Notes under the pieces: generated by a model
Told to the model about the DNA's origin: nothing
Seen by the model: the letters and a program-made list of their open reading frames with translations, nothing else
Database searches by the model: none
Position numbers and translations under genes: made by a program
Assembly: GCA_003402345.1 (NCBI GenBank)
Contig: QFXH01000001.1
Coordinates: 310,001-374,000 of the forward strand
DNA: 64,000 nt
Source of the DNA: Candidatus Nitrotoga sp. MKT
GTDB lineage: Bacteria; Pseudomonadota; Gammaproteobacteria; Burkholderiales; Gallionellaceae
Direction: 5' to 3'
Part shown: piece after piece, positions 39,280-48,960 of the stretch
How positions within the stretch are numbered: the first letter of the stretch is position 1
Layout of the letters: the number at the start of each line of letters is the position of its first letter

Positions 39280-39768
39280 TTAGACACTATTCAAGATACG
39301 GCCTGATACGGGCAAGCTAGGCTGTCCATCAGGACCATACAATCCATTTGCACTATGTGTAGCATTATGCAACATAATTAGTGTTTGCTGGTTATGACGC
39401 ATTTTTACTTGAATTAACTCACCATTAGTGTGGTTCATGTGCTGCGCATGGATAGCCAACTGCCGGATTTCATGCCACGCTGGTAAATTAATTGCAGTGT
39501 GGGTTTTCAACCAAGTTTCCATGCTGCCCGGTTCAATTTTTATGCCCCGAGTAAGCATATCATTCCTCCGTACATCCACCAGCTTGGCCAACTCTTGTAC
39601 TATTTTGGTCTTGTCATCAGCCAGCGTTTGTATTTGTTCGGTCTGTTCGTTGAGTAAGGCTTGTTGTTCAATTTCGAGCAAGTGTATGAAAGCACGTAAT
39701 GCAGTGCGCTCTGCATGCAGAGCGGAGATAAATTCTGCCGTCGTAGCGGCAGGTGTGTCATTAACCAT
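39280..39768 (-). CDS. flgN: Flagellar chaperone FlgN
   Basis: 162 residues, mostly helical. The C-terminal LYGPDGQ motif is the FlgN signature, and the N-terminal half is a coiled helix (EIEQQALLNEQTEQIQTLADDK). FlgN escorts hook-filament junction proteins FlgK and FlgL to the export gate. It starts 6 nt after the flgM stop, the usual flgM-flgN pair. No other flagellar genes are in the window. Confidence 0.9.
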   Translation of the reverse strand: MVNDTPAATTAEFISALHAERTALRAFIHLLEIEQQALLNEQTEQIQTLADDKTKIVQELAKLVDVRRNDMLTRGIKIEPGSMETWLKTHTAINLPAWHEIRQLAIHAQHMNHTNGELIQVKMRHNQQTLIMLHNATHSANGLYGPDGQPSLPVSGRILNSV

Positions 39769-39774
39769 ATTGCG

Positions 39775-40080
39775 TCAGATTTTGTGCGAACTAATCAAAT
39801 CCTTCACCGTTTGGATCAAGCCATCTGCCACAGCGCTTGAGTTGACCTGGAAACGGCCTTCACTGATGGCTTGCTTAATATCTTCGACCTTAGCTGCATT
39901 CACTAGCGGTGTGTTTGCCATACTGCTTTCCATTTTTTGAAGTTGTGCGGAAGTTGCACCCAGATGTACGCTGGTGGCAGTAGATTGTGTGCTACCCGCA
40001 GAGCTAGCAGCGGGCGCACGCGCTCGCTCTTCACCCGACGTAACAGTAGGCAACGGTTTACTATTTTTTTCGATTTTCAT
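39775..40080 (-). CDS. flgM: Anti-sigma-28 factor FlgM
   Basis: 101 residues from ATG 40080 (an in-frame upstream ATG would add six residues). The N-terminal half is Ala/Ser/Thr-rich and disordered; the C-terminal helices (VEDIKQAISEGRFQVNSSAVADGLIQTVKDLI) bind FliA. FlgM holds back late flagellar genes until the hook is complete. In the same operon as flgN. Confidence 0.9.
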   Translation of the reverse strand: MKIEKNSKPLPTVTSGEERARAPAASSAGSTQSTATSVHLGATSAQLQKMESSMANTPLVNAAKVEDIKQAISEGRFQVNSSAVADGLIQTVKDLISSHKI

Positions 40081-40680
40081 GATAACCTCTTTGTCCAACG
40101 CGGATAAAATTTACTATCGACTGCCAAATGCAAAACTTTAGAACATAGCTTTGATATATGCACCAACAAAACTTATTGCACAATGGTATGCGAATTATCT
40201 ACAGGTAGGGCCGGTTGTCAATGTAAAGGGTAGAAACGGGGTCATGTTGCCAATTTTTTCGTAAAGCTGGCATACAAATGCAGTAGAGACGATGAGAGAG
40301 TAATTAATTTTAAGTAGGTGATCAGTGGACAGAAAACTACTGGCATACATGAGTAGCAACGACAAAATCGAAAATAACAAACAAATTAAGCTTGCTCCCA
40401 AACTAATAACCCTAGCCGATGCCGTGTACTGACCAACCGCCAGAATCTCAAAGATCTAACAAATTTTAACTGCCTAACGGCATTTTTTATTTTTACCCTG
40501 CTTCTTCAGGGCAATTACTATGAGCTAAAGCAGGGGGGTTCCTGACAATTGTACAGCTTAATTTCTGCTACCATTAGCCATGCGTTGCACCACAAGATAA
40601 TTTCATTAGTTTTATATCAAAAACAACATCAATTCCATAACGCAAAACAAGTATCAACATAATTTATTAAAGGAAGCATC
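40081..40680. other. 600-bp gap upstream of flgM and ilvD
   Basis: Divergent region that must hold the flgM and ilvD promoters. A short hairpin TGCC-TAAC-GGCA at 40471-40482 is followed by TTTTTT, and CCCTG/CAGGG arms lie at 40496-40511. These could form a weak attenuator in an ilvD leader, but no leader peptide was found. A 68-codon minus-strand frame (40195-40401) has no RBS or family and is not called. Confidence 0.35.
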
Positions 40681-42357
40681 ATGCCCAGCAACATCAATAG
40701 TAAAACCATCACACAAGGTGTACAGCGTTCGCCTAATCGCGCCATGTTGCGCGCTGTAGGTTTCGGCGATGGTGATTTCAACAAGCCTATTATAGGTATC
40801 GCCAATGCGTATAGCACTATCACACCCTGTAATGCGGGATTGGGTACATTAGCGACACGGGCTGAGCACGCGGCACACGCCGCTGGTGCGATGCCGCAAA
40901 TGTTCGGCACGATCACGATTTCTGACGGCATCTCAATGGGTACCGAAGGCATGAAATGCTCGCTGGTAAGCCGCGAGGTGATTGCTGATTCAATTGAAAC
41001 CGTCTGTCGAGGTCAAAGCATGGACGGCATACTCGCCATCGGTGGCTGCGATAAAAACATGCCGGGCGCCATGATTGCCTTCGCACGTTTGAACATTCCT
41101 GCTATTTTTGTTTATGGTGGCACCATCAAACCAGGACATCTTCACGGACGTGATTTGACCATAGTCAGCAGTTTCGAGGCAGTGGGCCAATTTATCGCGC
41201 ATAAAATTGATGCAACAGAGCTTCTGGCCGTCGAGCGCAAAGCCTGTCCCGGTGTTGGTTCCTGCGGTGGAATGTATACAGCTAATACCATGTCATCAGT
41301 CTTCGAAGTGATGGGCATAAGCTTGCCGTATTCATCCACCATGGCGGCTGAAGATGCGGAAAAATCCGACAGCGCGGCACGATCAGCAGAGGTTCTGGTA
41401 CAAGCCATCCAGAAGCAAATATTACCCTCGCAAATTCTAACGAAAAAAGCTTTCGAGAACGCAATTTCCGTAGTTATGGCGGTGGGTGGCACGACTAATG
41501 CAGTTTTGCATTTATTGGCAATCGCACATGCAATGGGCGTTGACCTAAGCATTGATGATTTTGAAACGATCAAAGAACGTGTCCCTGTGTTTGCCGATAT
41601 GAAACCATCCGGGCGCTACGTGGTAACCGACCTTCACAAAGCGGGCGGCATTCCGCAGATCATGAAAATGCTTTTGGTGCATGGCTTGCTGCACGGCGAC
41701 TGTTTGACGATCACCGGCGAAACTATCGCTGAAATACTTAAAGATGTACCCGCAGAACCACGTTCTGATCAAGACGTGATCCGCGCTTGGGATAATCCAA
41801 TTTATCCGCAAGGACATTTAGCGATTCTTAAAGGCAATCTGGCGCCGGAAGGTTCAGTGGCCAAAATCAGTGGCATTAAAAATCCCAAAATCACTGGCTC
41901 CGCGCGCGTTTTTGATTCAGAAGAATCTTGCATGGAAGCGATTCTTGCAGAAAAAATTAATCCCGGGGAAGTGCTTGTAATCCGTTATGAAGGTCCCAAA
42001 GGTGGGCCGGGAATGCGTGAAATGCTATCCCCCACTGCAGCCCTGGTTGGCGCCGGAATGGGCGAAAGCGTCGCGCTTATTACCGACGGCCGCTTTTCTG
42101 GCGGTACTTATGGCTTTGTAGTGGGACACGTTGCACCCGAAGCGGCAGTAGGTGGCACCATAGCACTGGTCGAAGAAGGGGATTCCATTACCATTGATGC
42201 TGAAGCTCGTTTGATACAGTTGAATGTCAGCGACCAAGAACTTGCGCGGCGCCGTGCCTTATGGCAACCTCCGGCACCACATTATAAACGCGGCGTATTA
42301 GCAAAATATGCCCGACTGGTGTCTAGCGCAAGCTTGGGCGCGGTGACAGACGCATAA
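40681..42357 (+). CDS. ilvD: Dihydroxy-acid dehydratase
   Basis: 558 residues, the short [2Fe-2S]-type length. Conserved cysteines occur in [19 protein letters not shown] and [17 protein letters not shown], and [22 protein letters not shown] is the C-terminal signature. It dehydrates 2,3-dihydroxy-acids in valine, leucine and isoleucine synthesis. It stands alone, with a strong terminator 56 nt downstream. Confidence 0.96.
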   Translation: MPSNINSKTITQGVQRSPNRAMLRAVGFGDGDFNKPIIGIANAYSTITPCNAGLGTLATRAEHAAHAAGAMPQMFGTITISDGISMGTEGMKCSLVSREVIADSIETVCRGQSMDGILAIGGCDKNMPGAMIAFARLNIPAIFVYGGTIKPGHLHGRDLTIVSSFEAVGQFIAHKIDATELLAVERKACPGVGSCGGMYTANTMSSVFEVMGISLPYSSTMAAEDAEKSDSAARSAEVLVQAIQKQILPSQILTKKAFENAISVVMAVGGTTNAVLHLLAIAHAMGVDLSIDDFETIKERVPVFADMKPSGRYVVTDLHKAGGIPQIMKMLLVHGLLHGDCLTITGETIAEILKDVPAEPRSDQDVIRAWDNPIYPQGHLAILKGNLAPEGSVAKISGIKNPKITGSARVFDSEESCMEAILAEKINPGEVLVIRYEGPKGGPGMREMLSPTAALVGAGMGESVALITDGRFSGGTYGFVVGHVAPEAAVGGTIALVEEGDSITIDAEARLIQLNVSDQELARRRALWQPPAPHYKRGVLAKYARLVSSASLGAVTDA

Positions 42358-42412
42358 ACGCGGACACACGTTAATCCAATTTTCATTCAATCGTTGAAGA
42401 TTGTTTGATAGG

Positions 42413-42448
42413 CGTGATGTGCGATTTATGCACCGCACATCACGTTTT
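42413..42448 (+). terminator. Intrinsic terminator after ilvD
   Basis: An 11-bp perfect stem CGTGATGTGCG (42413-42423) and CGCACATCACG (42434-42444) with a 10-nt loop, followed by TTTT. It lies between convergent ilvD and tldD. Confidence 0.9.
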
Positions 42449-42456
42449 GAAGATAA

Positions 42457-43914
42457 CTACGCAGTACCACCCACTGTCAGCCCATCTATCCTTACCGTTG
42501 GCTGACCCACGCCTACCGGCACGCTCTGACCTTCCTTGCCACAAACACCAACACCCGGATCGAGCGCCATGTCATTACCTATCATTGAAATACGGGTTAA
42601 TGCCTCAGGGCCATTGCCGATCAACGTTGCTCCCTTCACAGGGTAGGTGATTTTACCGTCTTCAATCATATATGCTTCAGAAGTAGAAAAAACAAACTTG
42701 CCGCTGGTAATATCCACCTGCCCCCCGCCAAAGTTGGCGGCATACAGCCCACGTTTGACTGAAGCAATAATATCCTGTGGGTCTTTGTCACCATTCAACA
42801 TATAGGTGTTGGTCATACGAGGCATGGGCAGATGCGCAAATGATTCGCGCCGGGCATTACCAGTAATTGGTACGCCCATCAGACGCGCATTTAAAGTGTC
42901 CTGCAAATATCCCTTAAGAATGCCGTCCTCAATTAAAACCGTGCATTGCGTAGGATTGCCCTCATCATCCATTTGCAGCGATCCACGCCTGTTAGCAATC
43001 GTGCCGTCATCCACAACCGTCACACCCTCGGCTGCAACCCGTTCACCGATGCGGCCAGAAAAAGTGGAGCTACCCTTGCGGTTGAAATCACCTTCGAGAC
43101 CGTGACCAACGGCCTCATGCAGCAGAATACCAGGCCAACCGGAACCGAGCACCACAGTCATATTTCCAGCCGGCGCGGGCTTTGCATCCAAATTAATTAC
43201 AGCCTGATGTACCGCCTTGGCAGCGTAATCAGATAGCACTTCGTCCGTAAAATAAGCATAGTCGAAACGCCCACCGCCTCCAGATGAACCTTGCTCGCGC
43301 TTGCCATTGCTTTCTACAATAACTTGCACCGACAGACGCACCAGTGGGCGGATGTCAGCATTCATCAAACCATCGCTACGCGCCACAAAAACCACATCAT
43401 ATTCGCCTGCCAACCCAGCTATTACTTGAGTAACACGCGGATCCATGGCACGCGCATAACGCTCCAGGCGTTCCAACATCGCAACCTTGTCCACGGCTTT
43501 CAAACTAGCGATGGGGTCATGTGGCAAATAGAAATGTTTGTTACTGTTGGCACGTAACAGCGGCACGGTTTGCGTCCCGCCCTGCCGCGCAATCGCACGC
43601 GTGGCCAATGCCGCACTTTCCAAGGCTGCCAAACTAATGTCATCAGAATACGCGAAAGCGGTCTTCTCACCACTCACCGCCCGTACACCGACACCCTGCT
43701 CAATACCAAAACTGCCAGACTTGACGATACTTTCTTCAAGCGACCAGCTTTCAGCCCGACTGTATTGAAAATACAAATCAGCGTAATCCACTTTATTCGC
43801 CAACATTTTGGAAAACATTTGCTCCAGATGGCGGGTTTCAAGCGCATGCGGTGCAAGCAGTGATTGCTGTGCAAGGGCAAATACAGTATCGTTATTTTGC
43901 ATTGTCAAACCCAT
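42457..43914 (-). CDS. tldD: Metalloprotease TldD
   Basis: 485 residues. The zinc motif [12 protein letters not shown] (HExxxH) lies near residue 260, and the C-terminal VGGTA end is conserved. TldD forms a heterodimeric protease with TldE/PmbA, acting in peptide maturation and CcdA degradation. The partner is not in the window. A second in-frame ATG at 43902 is possible; neither has a clear RBS. Same strand and order as yhdP-nitrilase-tldD in other proteobacteria. Confidence 0.94.
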   Translation of the reverse strand: MGLTMQNNDTVFALAQQSLLAPHALETRHLEQMFSKMLANKVDYADLYFQYSRAESWSLEESIVKSGSFGIEQGVGVRAVSGEKTAFAYSDDISLAALESAALATRAIARQGGTQTVPLLRANSNKHFYLPHDPIASLKAVDKVAMLERLERYARAMDPRVTQVIAGLAGEYDVVFVARSDGLMNADIRPLVRLSVQVIVESNGKREQGSSGGGGRFDYAYFTDEVLSDYAAKAVHQAVINLDAKPAPAGNMTVVLGSGWPGILLHEAVGHGLEGDFNRKGSSTFSGRIGERVAAEGVTVVDDGTIANRRGSLQMDDEGNPTQCTVLIEDGILKGYLQDTLNARLMGVPITGNARRESFAHLPMPRMTNTYMLNGDKDPQDIIASVKRGLYAANFGGGQVDITSGKFVFSTSEAYMIEDGKITYPVKGATLIGNGPEALTRISMIGNDMALDPGVGVCGKEGQSVPVGVGQPTVRIDGLTVGGTA

Positions 43915-44114
43915 AGAAATTTAAAAAATCGTTACAAAAAATTCAGCTCGTTTTATTAAAGCGCGTATTTAAAACCATAAAAAAACACCCCTATTTTTAT
44001 ACATCAAGCTACACAAGGCCGCATTAAATAGCCCTAATACTTTTCAATAAGACTGGCTTTACATAAGATTGTTCCTCACCGCACCCAACAGCTAGGCACT
44101 TCAATGCCCTACAC

Positions 44115-44975
44115 CTAACATGAAGTAAGCGTTCGGTGGGACAGTGCCGGCAAGCTGGCGCGCAAGCTGGCATGATAGGATGGATTGATTTCCTCGACCA
44201 CGACCCCTGAGCCACGTGGCAACCGATCCAATACCCTCCCCCACGGATCAACGATCATACTGTTACCGTGTGTTTCACGGCCATTGACGTGATAACCACC
44301 CTGCCCTGCGGCCACTACATAAGCCAGATTTTCGATGGCGCGCGCACGGACCAATATCTCCCAATGCATTTTCCCAGTGGTCTCAGTAAAGGCAGAAGGC
44401 AGCACAATGATATTTACATCGCGCATAGCGCGAAACAACTCAGGAAAACGCAAATCGTAACAAATCGCCAAACCAATACGGCCGAACGGGCTATCCACCA
44501 CCACGACCTGATTACCTGCCTCAATAATGCGCCCTTCATGGTAATGCTCATTGCCTAATTCAAGACTGAACAAATGAATTTTGTCGTATCGCGCTACCTG
44601 CTCTCCGTTATCATCGTACACCAAGCAGGCATTACGCATTTTGTCCGGTGCATCCGCCACCAACGGAATGGAACCGCCGACCAACCAGATTTTATGCGCA
44701 CGTGCAGTCTCACTCAAAAAAGACTGGATCATGCCGCTACCCGCTTGTTCGCGCACCGCCAATTTATCCGTATCATTCAGTCCCATGATAGGAAAGTATT
44801 CCGGTAATACAATCAGGCGCGCGCCCTGGTCCACGGCTTTTTCGATCAGGCGGCGCGCCTCGCTCAAGTTCCCCAAAACATTTGGCCCCGAAGCCATTTG
44901 CACAGCAGCAACCTTGAAAGTTTTAGTTTGCGCATGGGCAGTAGCATTTCGTTGGGTGACAGTTTTATCTTGCAT
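44115..44975 (-). CDS. Carbon-nitrogen hydrolase, Nit family
   Basis: 286 residues. The catalytic Glu (VLPEYFP), Lys (YDKIHLF) and Cys (GLAICYDLRFPELFR) are all present. The Nit1/Nit2 subgroup includes deaminated-glutathione amidase and omega-amidase; this member is flanked by yhdP and tldD, the usual bacterial Nit1-like context. Most likely it repairs deaminated glutathione, which remains inference. It is 26 nt after yhdP, in the same transcript. Confidence 0.9.
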   Translation of the reverse strand: MQDKTVTQRNATAHAQTKTFKVAAVQMASGPNVLGNLSEARRLIEKAVDQGARLIVLPEYFPIMGLNDTDKLAVREQAGSGMIQSFLSETARAHKIWLVGGSIPLVADAPDKMRNACLVYDDNGEQVARYDKIHLFSLELGNEHYHEGRIIEAGNQVVVVDSPFGRIGLAICYDLRFPELFRAMRDVNIIVLPSAFTETTGKMHWEILVRARAIENLAYVVAAGQGGYHVNGRETHGNSMIVDPWGRVLDRLPRGSGVVVEEINPSYHASLRASLPALSHRTLTSC

Positions 44976-45001
44976 ACCTTCAATTCTTTCGTATATTACT
45001 T

Positions 45002-48000
45002 CTATGGTGGCGAAACAGACTTGCTTACACTTACCTTCTCTACATTCGGGTTAGCCCATGCGCCCGTAATATTGTATTCAAATGACATCAACTTATCGAG
45101 CGGTTCACGCAGTATCTTATTGGCAATAAAAACCCCAATACCCACTGCCGGGCCAGCGGCGAACGCGCTCAGTAGGGATGCCGTATTCCCTACAGTAGGT
45201 AGAATGCGCACACGCAAGTTTTGCGTTTCATGGTTTAGGTCCACCTGCCCTCTCATCGTCACTTTGGCGGCCGAGCCTTCAATTTTAAAATCATCGGTGA
45301 ACAGAACTCCCTTCTTAACTTGCGCCACTCCGTTGATGCTATCAAATTTAAAACCTGTGCTAAATACATCGGTAAAATCCAGCGCAATGCGCTTAGGCAG
45401 CGCTTGCAAGCTCAAAATACTGAGCAGCTTACCGATACCCGGTTCGATTTGCAGAAACTGTCCTTTACCAGTGTTCAGATTGAGTGTGCCATCCAGCGTG
45501 GCATAGCTAAATTCAGCTGGCGCGCCAAGCCAGGAAAATGTTCCTTCTAATTTTCCGCTGCCATCCTTTACGCTATTCGGGTAGCCGGAACGACCAAGAA
45601 TTTTCCCCGCATCGCTGATTTCCAACTTGAGATTAACTTGAGTCCGCTCCCCACTAGGGGCCATTTGCCATTTGCCATCCGCAGTCAACTCACCATCTGG
45701 GTTAGTGATAATTAATCTCTCCAAAAGCCAATCTCGCTCATGCTGTTGTGCCAACAATTCCAACTTGCCCAGATTCTTGCCATTAAGTGTGACACTACCC
45801 ACTGCCACGTCAAGCGCAGGATGTTTTGCATTAGCAATATTTTTTTTAGTTACATTAGATTGAGCTACAGCATTTCTCTTTTTGCCGTTTTCATCCCGGT
45901 CCAGTTCCAGAGACAAGTTTTTCAAGCGAGCGCCAAACTTACCATTACCCCGTGGCTGCCAGTTCACTTCACCATTAATTGATTTAGCTGCCAGTAGCGC
46001 AACCACCGTGCCATTAATATTACGTGCGTTAATACGTACATCATCTACCATATAGCCATACCCGCTTATTTTCTGGATCAGCAAATCAGCACCTGCGATA
46101 CTGACCGGTGTCAAGCCCTCAGACGCACTAGCCAAGGCTCCCCAACCTTCCAACGATAACTGCGGCATGGTGCCAGCTAGCCACACGCCATCTTTTTCCA
46201 CCCACTTGCCAGCATTGCCAAAGTTTACCGTGCCGCGCTTGACAACCCGATCACCACCCTCATCCCAACGTAAAAATTTCGCACTGAATAGCTTGCCATA
46301 TTGCACCGACAACATATCCTGTTGCGGAGTCGTGCTATTCATCTCGAAACGCAGTGGGCTAATCTCGTTAGCGCGCTTTGCAAAGGGCGAGGGTAAATCA
46401 GACGCCAACCCAACCAAATTGGAAGTAAATTGCAAACTGACCTGTTTCTTTAACACCGTAATTTCCGATTCCCAATCGCTGCTACCATGCAGATAATTGA
46501 GCAATGGATGTGGCTCTAAATCACGCAGGACATCCATATTTGCGCAACCGACCACCTTGGCGTTAACAGCACTACCTTTATTGCTCTGCACTGTCAGGTT
46601 GGCTGGTCCTCCAAGAACTTGCATCGTAACGCCCTGCGTGCGTACCGATGATTCGCTGAACAATAGATCGCCATTAACTTTATGTAAAATTGGCACACCC
46701 TTGCCCAAGCTCACTTCATTGTCGTTAAAATGATACCGGCCAGAAACTATTGCCGGCTTACTACCGCGCAATGGAATATCCACCTGTAGATTCAGATTGC
46801 CATTACCGCCCGAAGTAATGTTATCGGTAAGGCCATCAATATATCCGCGCACCGGGCTTTGCTGAATAAAATTCAGACCGTTCTTTGTTTCACCCACCGA
46901 CTCGCCACGCACTTGCAATGATAGACCAAGGTTTTTAATATCCGGCAGAACCACACTAATATCATTCAAGGCCGCGCCTACAGTCATCGCAGTCGGAGCA
47001 GTCACCTCGAGCCGTTTGCCCTGAATCACCAATTTCGCAGCCGCGTTTTCCACGCGAGGCCATCCTTTCGCGTACTCCACTCCCACTCCCGTTGCACGCG
47101 CCCGGATTTGAAATAAACCATTACGGTTTCCATCGAATGGAAAGTCCTTCAAATTACCCTTCAGGCGCAGGTTAAAATCATCCGATTGCCCATCAACCAG
47201 GGCATTTCGTATCCAGTTGTGGGCTTCGCTATTTAAAGCAACCAATGGAATATAACGGGCAGTATGACGCACTGCGGCACGCGTCAAATGGACAGTCAAA
47301 TCAATCGAGCCAGGGCTTTGTGGTAGCAGCTGATAGCTACCAAAAAAATTCCCGGCAAGGTCGGCATTGGATATGGCAACTTTATTAAACTTGATCTCCA
47401 TCCCACGGTCATATTTTTGCCAACTAAATTGTGCAATAAACGAATCAAATGTCAAAGGCTCTGGCATGATCAGTGGCGCATCCACCACAGAATTGCGCAT
47501 GTTCAGCGACAACGTGCCATTGACGTCGTTACCGTCCAACTGTCCGCTCAACCGAGTAAACCCCGGGATATTGCCTGAACGCTGTATGGATAGTCCGTCA
47601 AAGCGCGCCTTAATCTCGTAATTCAATAGCTTGTCAAAATCACCCTGCCATTTTGCTTGTACATTGGAAATCCGCCCTTGGGGCGCGAATGTAGCCAGCT
47701 GCCGCTTCAAGCTAGACGTCAACGGCAGAAAATGTATCAGACTGGTAAAACTGCCCATATCCAACGTATTGACACGCACCTCACCACTAGCTGACTGTTT
47801 ACCTGTAACATCTGCAAAATGTAGATATAGGTCAATTGGCTGCAACACTAGGTCATTATTCGTCTGCAATGATAGTTTTCGCGTGGAAATCTCAAAACCC
47901 CGAACCACATCGTGCCATTCAACACGACCGCGCAGCTTGATCACATCGAGAAGCGGCAAATCATCGGCTAATTGTGTCTGCACATCAGCGAGCGCCATAT

Positions 48001-48880
48001 CCGCAGTAAACTGATTAATCTTGCCTTTCTCAACACTCAGCCAACCGCGTAACGCACCGCTGCCGCGTTTGGGCGCAATGGGCAGCGATACCCATTTATT
48101 CCATGCGGCAACATCGACATAGTCAAGCTGGGTATACAACTCTCCGCGCCAAGCATTAAAGTTATCAAAGCTGGTACCAAAAAAATCACCGCGCAAATCC
48201 AATTGCGCAGACAATTCCGCTGGAGGCTCCGCCCGCAAGGAAAAACTATGACGGCGCCCCCTGTTTTCAATGAGCATATTCACTTGGTTTAATATCAACG
48301 GAGGCGCAGCACGCCGCTCGTCCTGCCAAGTAATGCGCGCGTCACGTACCACAATATGTTTTTGGTGTAGTAACCAATCCGCCAGCCCGTGATCCGCAGG
48401 CTGGCCGGGGATATTGCTCGACATCCTCATGCCAGCGATATGCAACAAGCCTTGCGCGTCCCGCTTGATCAATAGATCTGGCTGGTTAATCTCCAGGCTA
48501 TATAGCCGTACCTGCCCCGTCAGGGCTGTCATCCACGACACCACATTGTCCACCCGCTGCAACGCGAGCAAAGTTTGCCCCTGTTTATCCAGAATAAGCA
48601 CATCAGTAAACAAGAGATGCGGGCGAATGCCCTGCCAATCTGCCTCAATCTTGCCGATAGTCACTGGCTGACCGACAACGTGACTGACCATAGCGCTAAT
48701 GTTATCGTGATAGCGTTCGATATCCGGCAATATCCAGTAACGCAATGTCAGCACCAATCCCCCGCCAACAAACAACAACAGCATTGCACTGAACAGCACA
48801 AATCGTGTTAATTGATTGCAGCAACGCAAACAAAAACTCGCACAAGCCCTCAGCATATAAAGGGGTAACCAAGTAACCAT
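45002..48880 (-). CDS. yhdP: YhdP family AsmA-like envelope transport protein
   Basis: 1292 residues. One N-terminal transmembrane helix (about 25-50) is followed by a very long periplasmic beta-rich region with the YhdP/DUF3971 start (WQGIRPHLLFTDVLIL) and the AsmA-like C-terminal domain (SLLSAFAAGPAVGIGVFIANKIL). YhdP forms a groove bridging the membranes for phospholipid export to the outer membrane, with a preference for saturated chains in E. coli. It is divergent from glnE (80 nt apart) and leads the nitrilase gene. It is the second AsmA-like transporter in the window after YdbH. Confidence 0.93.
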   Translation of the reverse strand: MVTWLPLYMLRACASFCLRCCNQLTRFVLFSAMLLLFVGGGLVLTLRYWILPDIERYHDNISAMVSHVVGQPVTIGKIEADWQGIRPHLLFTDVLILDKQGQTLLALQRVDNVVSWMTALTGQVRLYSLEINQPDLLIKRDAQGLLHIAGMRMSSNIPGQPADHGLADWLLHQKHIVVRDARITWQDERRAAPPLILNQVNMLIENRGRRHSFSLRAEPPAELSAQLDLRGDFFGTSFDNFNAWRGELYTQLDYVDVAAWNKWVSLPIAPKRGSGALRGWLSVEKGKINQFTADMALADVQTQLADDLPLLDVIKLRGRVEWHDVVRGFEISTRKLSLQTNNDLVLQPIDLYLHFADVTGKQSASGEVRVNTLDMGSFTSLIHFLPLTSSLKRQLATFAPQGRISNVQAKWQGDFDKLLNYEIKARFDGLSIQRSGNIPGFTRLSGQLDGNDVNGTLSLNMRNSVVDAPLIMPEPLTFDSFIAQFSWQKYDRGMEIKFNKVAISNADLAGNFFGSYQLLPQSPGSIDLTVHLTRAAVRHTARYIPLVALNSEAHNWIRNALVDGQSDDFNLRLKGNLKDFPFDGNRNGLFQIRARATGVGVEYAKGWPRVENAAAKLVIQGKRLEVTAPTAMTVGAALNDISVVLPDIKNLGLSLQVRGESVGETKNGLNFIQQSPVRGYIDGLTDNITSGGNGNLNLQVDIPLRGSKPAIVSGRYHFNDNEVSLGKGVPILHKVNGDLLFSESSVRTQGVTMQVLGGPANLTVQSNKGSAVNAKVVGCANMDVLRDLEPHPLLNYLHGSSDWESEITVLKKQVSLQFTSNLVGLASDLPSPFAKRANEISPLRFEMNSTTPQQDMLSVQYGKLFSAKFLRWDEGGDRVVKRGTVNFGNAGKWVEKDGVWLAGTMPQLSLEGWGALASASEGLTPVSIAGADLLIQKISGYGYMVDDVRINARNINGTVVALLAAKSINGEVNWQPRGNGKFGARLKNLSLELDRDENGKKRNAVAQSNVTKKNIANAKHPALDVAVGSVTLNGKNLGKLELLAQQHERDWLLERLIITNPDGELTADGKWQMAPSGERTQVNLKLEISDAGKILGRSGYPNSVKDGSGKLEGTFSWLGAPAEFSYATLDGTLNLNTGKGQFLQIEPGIGKLLSILSLQALPKRIALDFTDVFSTGFKFDSINGVAQVKKGVLFTDDFKIEGSAAKVTMRGQVDLNHETQNLRVRILPTVGNTASLLSAFAAGPAVGIGVFIANKILREPLDKLMSFEYNITGAWANPNVEKVSVSKSVSPP

Positions 48881-48960
48881 GAAAACAAATAAGCCAAGGC
48901 ACGCATAGCAGATTTATAATGAACCGCAAAGTATGAACAGTTTAACCCTAAGACCCCTCT

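Noticed and set aside
40195-40401. 68-codon hydrophobic minus-strand frame upstream of flgM
   Set aside because: No RBS, atypical composition for a membrane protein (mixed polar end), and no family resemblance.
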